Source: B16-G9 sp964400655
GTDB lineage: Bacteria > Bacteroidota > Bacteroidia > Bacteroidales > F082
Length of the DNA stretch: 26,466 bases
Assembly: GCA_964400655.1 (NCBI GenBank)
Contig: CAYNVN010000125.1
Span: 1 to 26,466, forward strand
Direction: 5' to 3'
The translations under genes were made by a program, and so were the position numbers. Positions 22,161 to 26,466 of this stretch are shown here, one piece after another; the stretch's first letter is position 1, and each line of letters starts with the position of its first letter. Under the pieces are notes generated by a model. The model saw only the letters and a list, made by a program, of their open reading frames with translations, did not search any database and had not been told where the DNA came from.

Positions 22161-23450
22161 TCAGTCGATGTAAATATTTACTCCTTCGGAAGCCCGTTTT
22201 TTAACCAGCTTTTGCAACTTTATCAGGTCGTCACCCTCTTTAATAAAAGGGTTGTTACGTAAAAAAACCCTTTTTATTCCGGGTTTTACAAGCAGCTCCC
22301 ACGGGATATCTTCCAAATTATTGCTTTGCAAATCAACCTCTTTAAGGGTTGCCATTTTTGATAAATCGGGAACCGAAATAAGGTTGTTATACCCCGCATC
22401 CAGAACCGACAGAACCGGCAGTTCCGTAATCCATCCGGGGATAAACGAAAGGTTATTGTGATGAACGTAAATAAACTCCAGCTCTTTTAACCCCGCCAGC
22501 GATTTGGGTAACGATGTAAGGTTGTTATACGATAAATACACCCTTTTCAAATGAACAAGTCGGTTAAATTCATCGGGTAATTTATCGATGTTGTTATAGT
22601 AAAAATCCATCTCCTTAAGTTGTGGTATTTCAAAAATCTCCTGCGGAATGTTACGAAACCTGTTTTTATAAAAAATGACGGTTTCCAAACTATCCAGTTC
22701 ACCAAACGATACCGGAAGTTCCGATAACATATTGTCGGCCAGATTTAATTTTCTGACACCGGTCATGGAACCGGTATTTTCGGGAAGTTTTTCAATATGA
22801 TTACCCGCCAGCAAAACCCGCCCTATTCCTCCGGTTCTGTTTACAACCCTTCCGTTGAATTTAATCCGATTAAAGTTGAAATTTATTTCTTTGAGATTTT
22901 GGCGGTTTTTAACATACCTGGGAATTCGTTTGATGCGGTTTTTGGTAAAATCAAGCGACCGTATATGCTTTAGTTTTTTAACGGAACAGGGTACCCGTTT
23001 AAGGTTGCAATTTTGCATCACAACATTTTGAATACGGGAACCGGCCGGAAAACACACCCGTTTCACCGGATTATCCGATAAAACAACCGTAGTGAGCGAA
23101 TCCGAAATAAAATCGCGTTTTCTAAAATGTTTGATCTTATTTCCCGAAGCGTTTATTTTTTTCAGCCTGTAAAATCTCGACAGGTCGGGCAATTTGGTAA
23201 GCCCCAGGTTTTGCATGTTAAGCAGGGTTACACTGTCGGGATTCAGTTTGTCAAGTCCGTCAATAAATGCCGCCCTCGCTTTGGCTTCACGTTCTGCTCT
23301 TTCGGCTTCCCAACGGGCCATTTGTTTTTGCCGTTTAATCTTTATGGAATCAACGTCGGTTATTTTTTGAGGTTTCGGATTTTGCGAAACTGCCACAAAC
23401 GACAAAACATAAAAAACACAAATCAAAGTTGTTTTGAGTATTAAATTCAT
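22161..23450 (-). CDS. Exported leucine-rich-repeat protein
   Basis: This 429-residue protein has a signal peptide (about 1-22, LICVFYVLSFVAVSQ), then a charged, probably helical segment (36-62, rich in Arg/Glu/Lys). From about 74 to 400 it carries some 13-14 leucine-rich repeats of about 23 residues (for example LKRVYLSYNNLTSLPKSLAG, 301-320). The final segment is short and charged. There is no T9SS sorting domain and no lipobox, so it is likely periplasmic or otherwise exported by Sec alone. LRRs mediate protein binding; no partner is visible. It is transcribed away from the EEP-fold gene (70-base shared intergenic region) and leads the operon with the thioredoxin-like gene. Confidence 0.85.
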   Translation of the reverse strand: MNLILKTTLICVFYVLSFVAVSQNPKPQKITDVDSIKIKRQKQMARWEAERAEREAKARAAFIDGLDKLNPDSVTLLNMQNLGLTKLPDLSRFYRLKKINASGNKIKHFRKRDFISDSLTTVVLSDNPVKRVCFPAGSRIQNVVMQNCNLKRVPCSVKKLKHIRSLDFTKNRIKRIPRYVKNRQNLKEINFNFNRIKFNGRVVNRTGGIGRVLLAGNHIEKLPENTGSMTGVRKLNLADNMLSELPVSFGELDSLETVIFYKNRFRNIPQEIFEIPQLKEMDFYYNNIDKLPDEFNRLVHLKRVYLSYNNLTSLPKSLAGLKELEFIYVHHNNLSFIPGWITELPVLSVLDAGYNNLISVPDLSKMATLKEVDLQSNNLEDIPWELLVKPGIKRVFLRNNPFIKEGDDLIKLQKLVKKRASEGVNIYID

Positions 23451-23499
23451 GGAGAATTTTTTGTGCTAAAAATAGTTAAACGTTAAACGCAAAAAATAG

Positions 23500-23507
23500 T
23501 ATCTTTA
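23500..23507 (+). promoter_or_regulatory. Weak -7-like element (TATCTTTA)
   Basis: TATCTTTA differs from TAnnTTTG only at the last base and lies 13 bases before the ATG at 23521. A tandem GTTAAAC pair (23475-23488) sits just upstream in the divergent region. Confidence 0.3.
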
Positions 23508-23520
23508 TTTTTTTATAAAG

Positions 23521-24594
23521 ATGAAAAAGGTTTTTAAATATCTCATTTTAACGCTGGTTGTTGCCCTTTTGGCGGTTGCCCTGTTTTTATCGTGGATAAC
23601 CATTACGGAGTACCGTCCCGATAAAGCCGTTTTGTTATCCGACAGCACCTTGTCTGACAGTCGAATACTCCATCGCGATACTTTTAATCTTATTTCGTGG
23701 AATATTGGCTATGCCGGCCTGGGTTCGGAAATGGACTTTTTTTACGACCACGGAACACATGTACGGTCGTCGCAAAAAAACGTACGCAAACATATTGATA
23801 ATATTGAACGTTTTATAAAGAGTAATGATTCGGTTGATTTTTGGTTAATCCAGGAGATTGACATCAGCTCAAAACGAAGCTGGGAAATTAATGAGGTAAA
23901 AGAGGTTTCGGAGATGTTACACGATCGTTATCAGGTTGTGTTCGCCAAAAACTATGATGTTCCGTTTGTACCTGTTCCCGTTACCCATCCTATGGGCCAT
24001 GCCAAATCGGGTATGTTAACCGCTTCAAAACATTTTTTTAAAGAAGCGGTACGCTTTGCTTTTCCTTTAATTGCTCCCTGGCCCCAACGGCTGTTTTTAT
24101 TGCACCGCTGCTTTGTGCTGCTCAGGTTTCCGTTAACCAACGGGCACGATTTGGTAATCATCAACACGCACAATACGGCTTATGTTTACGACAGTGTTTT
24201 ACGAATGAAAGAACTGAACATCATTAAAGAAAAGATGACGGAGGAGTATGCCAAAGGTAATTACGTGGTTGCCGGTGGCGACTGGAACCAAAACCCTCCC
24301 GATTTTAATCCCGGTAACGGTTTTAACGGACATCGTTATGTGCCCGCCCCTTTGATGCTGGCAAAAAATGCTTTTCCATACAAATGGATTGTTGCATACG
24401 ACAACAAAGCTCCTACCAACCGAAAAAACAACAAACCTTTTGTTAAAGGCAGAAACGGTACCACCGTTATCGACTTTTTTGTTCTGTCGCCAAACATTGA
24501 TTTGCTGGACGCTCAAAACATCGACCTTAATTTTCAAGACAGCGACCACAATCCGGTTTATGTAAAAATCCGGTTAAAAGGTTCTGGCGATTAA
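23521..24594 (+). CDS. Endonuclease/exonuclease/phosphatase-family protein, membrane-anchored
   Basis: This 357-residue protein has an N-terminal hydrophobic anchor or signal (about 5-27) followed by an EEP (DNase I-like) fold. Metal- and phosphate-binding motifs are ISWNIGY with Asn61, LIQEID with Glu112, INTHNT with His217, AGGDWNQNPP with Asp254 and Asn256, VIDFF with Asp318 and SDHNPV with Asp342 and His343. All the expected catalytic positions are present, so it should be an active Mg-dependent phosphodiesterase or phosphatase facing the periplasm. The substrate could be a nucleic acid, phospholipid or inositol phosphate and cannot be told from the sequence. It is divergent from the LRR gene. 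Confidence 0.88.
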   Translation: MKKVFKYLILTLVVALLAVALFLSWITITEYRPDKAVLLSDSTLSDSRILHRDTFNLISWNIGYAGLGSEMDFFYDHGTHVRSSQKNVRKHIDNIERFIKSNDSVDFWLIQEIDISSKRSWEINEVKEVSEMLHDRYQVVFAKNYDVPFVPVPVTHPMGHAKSGMLTASKHFFKEAVRFAFPLIAPWPQRLFLLHRCFVLLRFPLTNGHDLVIINTHNTAYVYDSVLRMKELNIIKEKMTEEYAKGNYVVAGGDWNQNPPDFNPGNGFNGHRYVPAPLMLAKNAFPYKWIVAYDNKAPTNRKNNKPFVKGRNGTTVIDFFVLSPNIDLLDAQNIDLNFQDSDHNPVYVKIRLKGSGD

Positions 24595-24633
24595 CCCGCT
24601 AAAACATATTCCCACAGGCCGTTTTAACCGGCT

Positions 24634-24663
24634 TTGCCATTCAGCCAACTTATATTACTTTTG
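24634..24663 (+). promoter_or_regulatory. Promoter for U32 gene (TTG-N19-TACTTTTG)
   Basis: TTG (24634-24636) and TACTTTTG (24656-24663) are 19 bases apart, the best match in the window to the Bacteroidota TTG/TAnnTTTG promoter. It lies 26 bases before the ATG at 24690. Confidence 0.7.
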
Positions 24664-24689
24664 CCGTCCAATTTAGAACGGGTTTTAAT

Positions 24690-25961
24690 ATGACTGCTTA
24701 CGATGTGGAAATCATGGCTCCTGTGGGTTCGTACGAATCGCTGATGGCTGCCATACAGGGAGGTGCCGATTCGGTATATTTCGGAATCGGAAAACTGAAC
24801 ATGCGTTCAAACTCTTCCAAAAACTTTACGCTTGACGACTTGGTAACCATTTCTAAAATTGCCAAAGAACACGGATTGCGAACATACATCACCCTCAATA
24901 CGGTTATTTACGATGAGGAACTGGAAGATATGAAACAAATTGTTGATGCGGCAAAAGCCAACAACATTACGGCAATCATTGCATCCGACCAGTCGGTTAT
25001 TCAGTACGCCCGTAAGCAGGGTATGGAAATACACATGTCAACCCAAACCAACATTACCAATATGGAGGCGGTGAAATATTATGCGCAGTTTGCCGATGTA
25101 ATGGTTACCGCCCGCGAGCTTAACCTTAATCAGGTTAAATACATAACCACTCAAATTCGTGAGCAAAACATTACGGGCCCTTCGGGAAAATTGGTTCAAA
25201 TCGAAATTTTTGCACACGGGGCATTGTGCATGGCGGTTTCGGGAAAATGTTACCTGAGTTTGGATAATCTTAATTCGTCGGCCAACAGAGGAGCCTGCCT
25301 GCAACCCTGCCGTCGTAAATATATTGTTAAAGACAAAGAAAGCGACCTTGAACTGGAAATCGACAACGAGTATATTATGTCGCCAAAAGACCTTAATACC
25401 GTATCGTTTTTAGATAAAATGCTGGATGCGGGAGTGCGGGTGTTAAAACTGGAAGGCAGAGGACGGTCGGCCGAATATGTTAAAACCGTTGCTTCCGTTT
25501 ATCGCGAAGCGGTAAATGCCTGGTTCGACGGTGAATATACTCAGGATAAAATTGACCAATGGAACCAACGCCTTTCAACGGTTTACAACAGAGGTTTTTG
25601 GGACGGTTATTATCTTGGCCGTAAAATGGGAGAATGGACCGAAAATTATGGCAATCAGGCTACACAACGAAAATTGTATGTTGGTAAAATCACCAATTTC
25701 TTTAAAAAAATTGGTGTTGCCGAAATAAAAGTGGAAGCCAATACTTTATCATTAAATGAAGAGATAAAGGTGCTGGGGCCAACAACCGGAGTTTACGAAG
25801 ATGTTGTTTCGGAAATCAGGCTTGATGACGGGAATGTTGTAAATATAGCACCAAAAGGAAGTGTTTGTTCCATTAAAACCACCGAAATGCTTCGTCGCGG
25901 CGATAAAGTTTATAAGGTGGTTCCGGCCGACATAACCGTACCGAATTTGGTACAGAGGTAA
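24690..25961 (+). CDS. U32-family protein, probable tRNA hydroxylation enzyme (TrhP-like)
   Basis: This 423-residue protein has a U32 N-terminal barrel (MAPVGSYESLMAAIQGGADSVYFGIG, 9-34) and the family signature EIFAHGALCMAVSGKCYLS (172-190). Cys180, Cys187, Cys203 and Cys207 have the spacing of the iron-sulfur-binding Cys set of RlhA/TrhP proteins. A C-terminal small beta domain lies near 325-420. Characterised relatives hydroxylate RNA: TrhP makes 5-hydroxyuridine at wobble U34 of tRNA from prephenate, and RlhA acts on 23S rRNA C2501. The length (about 420) fits TrhP and not the longer RlhA. The historical peptidase label is doubtful. It has its own strong promoter and no partner gene. Confidence 0.88.
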   Translation: MTAYDVEIMAPVGSYESLMAAIQGGADSVYFGIGKLNMRSNSSKNFTLDDLVTISKIAKEHGLRTYITLNTVIYDEELEDMKQIVDAAKANNITAIIASDQSVIQYARKQGMEIHMSTQTNITNMEAVKYYAQFADVMVTARELNLNQVKYITTQIREQNITGPSGKLVQIEIFAHGALCMAVSGKCYLSLDNLNSSANRGACLQPCRRKYIVKDKESDLELEIDNEYIMSPKDLNTVSFLDKMLDAGVRVLKLEGRGRSAEYVKTVASVYREAVNAWFDGEYTQDKIDQWNQRLSTVYNRGFWDGYYLGRKMGEWTENYGNQATQRKLYVGKITNFFKKIGVAEIKVEANTLSLNEEIKVLGPTTGVYEDVVSEIRLDDGNVVNIAPKGSVCSIKTTEMLRRGDKVYKVVPADITVPNLVQR

Positions 25962-25972
25962 TTGAGAGAGGG

Positions 25973-26040
25973 GTACCTAAAGTACTTGAAGTTTGGAGTA
26001 CTTAGAGTGCCTAAAGTGCACTAAAGTTTGGAGTGTCCGG
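25973..26040. repeat. Degenerate direct repeats (CTAAAGT / AGTTTGGAGT)
   Basis: AAGTTTGGAGT occurs twice (near 25989 and 26024), and CCTAAAGT and GAGTACTT-like words recur between them. The block reads as three to four decayed copies of a unit of about 20-35 bases directly after the U32 stop. Confidence 0.55.
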
Positions 26041-26112
26041 AGTTGAGCGTTCAAGGGTTTAGCGTTGAGTGTTCGGGCGGGTTTCTGTCGTTCCTCCTTT
26101 TCTTTCTTCTTT

Positions 26113-26251
26113 GTCATTTCGACGACCGTAGGGAGGAGACCTACCCTGCCGGCAGGCGGGAATCCCCTACTTTAAACGACCGAACCCCCTTTTGCCTAAT
26201 GGGCAGGCCAATCCTCAGGAGATTCCTCAGTCGTGCCTCCTTCGGAATGAC
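26113..26251. repeat. Element with imperfect inverted ends (GTCATTnCGA)
   Basis: The left end GTCATTTCGA (26113-26122) and the reverse complement of the right end, GTCATTCCGA (26251-26242), match at 9 of 10 positions, bounding about 139 bp. Inside is the perfect palindrome CCTGCCGGCAGG (26145-26156). This resembles non-coding, hairpin-forming dispersed elements (MITE/REP-like) of the GTCATTCCGAAGGAGG type. It carries no coding sequence. Confidence 0.55.
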
Positions 26252-26400
26252 GTTGGGGCTTACGGGAGGGACAACAACAAGCAACGAGCATCAAGCAACA
26301 AGCCTACGTTCGACCGAAAAGGTTTACTTCGCGCCTTTGCGCCATAGCGGTTCCTCAAACTTTGAACCTACCAGCAACCCCTCCCGGCACATTCGGGCAG

Positions 26401-26449
26401 CAACGAGCAACCAGCAACGAGCAACCAGCAACGAGCAACCAGCAACAAG
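26401..26449. repeat. 14-bp tandem repeat (CAACGAGCAACCAG)x3
   Basis: Three exact copies of CAACGAGCAACCAG run from 26401 to 26442, followed by a partial CAACAAG. Copies are direct and contiguous without spacers. The unit itself is built of shorter CAACNAG words, so it probably grew by slippage. Confidence 0.85.
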
Positions 26450-26466
26450 ATCCCTCTCAACCTTTT

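Larger units (their letters stand above)
25962..26466. other. Non-coding repeat-rich tail
   Basis: No gene is supported in these 505 bases. The stretch is a mosaic of decayed repeats: an AGTTTGGAGT-type direct-repeat block (25973-26040), an element with inverted ends (26113-26251), and CAACGAGCAACCAG tandem repeats at the right edge (26401-26449), with scattered related AGCAACGAGCA copies near 26270-26310. Composition differs from the genes. Such intergenic arrays are common in Bacteroidota genomes. Confidence 0.7.

Noticed and set aside
24617..24636. Terminator for the EEP-fold gene (GCCG…CGGC)
   Set aside because: The stem is only about 4-5 bp with a T run of three, and it overlaps the -33 box of the next promoter.
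26401..26449. Possible CRISPR array
   Set aside because: The repeats are 14 bp, contiguous and without spacers, and no cas genes are in the window. They are simple tandem repeats.

Overview
The window looks like chromosome from a member of the Bacteroidota, most likely the Bacteroidales/Marinilabiliales side. Four things point there: recurrent TAnnTTTG promoter elements and generally weak ribosome-binding sites; a protein with a C-terminal type IX secretion (Por) sorting domain; a gldF-gldG-DUF4340 cluster; and AT-rich intergenic DNA carrying decayed repeats of a kind common in this phylum. Most of the window is core or conserved-accessory genes. There are no rRNA or tRNA genes, insertion sequences, prophage or CRISPR arrays that I can see.

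Layout. 1-436 is non-coding, with a perfect 15-bp hairpin and a possible minus-strand gene remnant. 437-3190 (+) holds a PTPS/QueD-family enzyme, folE, a Bax-inhibitor-1 membrane protein and fabD, closed by a bidirectional terminator. 3236-3898 (-) is a PrsW-like membrane protein that seems to have lost catalytic residues. 3988-7323 (+) carries a small cupin, rsgA, a CBS-ACT protein and an Omp85/POTRA outer-membrane protein that overlaps the CBS gene by 4 bp, again closed by a bidirectional terminator. 7371-12459 (-) holds ahcY and then the tightly spaced operon gldF-gldG-DUF4340. 12588-13580 (-) is a LuxE-type acyl-protein synthetase, divergent from a small lipoprotein (13636-14181). 14298-14858 is a higBA locus whose toxin has an internal deletion while the antitoxin is intact. 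14908-17886 (-) encodes a 992-residue protein with two receiver-like domains joined to a PEP/pyruvate-binding (PPDK_N) domain but without the phosphohistidine or PEP-binding domains. 18055-19446 (-) is an M24 aminopeptidase P. 19648-21210 (+) is a secreted Asp-box (sialidase-fold) protein with a T9SS tag. 21264-21902 (+) looks like a TetR-type regulator with an eroded DNA-binding helix. 21910-23450 (-) is a single-Cys thioredoxin-like protein behind an exported leucine-rich-repeat protein. 23521-24594 (+) is a membrane-anchored endonuclease/exonuclease/phosphatase-fold protein. 24690-25961 (+) is a U32-family (TrhP-like) enzyme. 25962-26466 is non-coding and packed with degenerate direct, inverted and tandem repeats.

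Functional themes are pterin/queuosine or folate precursors (PTPS plus FolE), fatty-acid initiation (FabD), ribosome maturation (RsgA), methyl-cycle recycling (AhcY), outer-membrane and T9SS/gliding-associated surface biology, and tRNA modification (U32). The less-described items are the receiver/PPDK_N fusion, the half-deleted higBA, the apparent pseudo-PrsW, the eroded TetR-like regulator, a set of mutually exclusive inverted repeats at 17962-18024, and the composite repeat tail. I found no clear multi-gene system that is obviously new. The receiver/PPDK_N protein is the best candidate for undescribed biochemistry.
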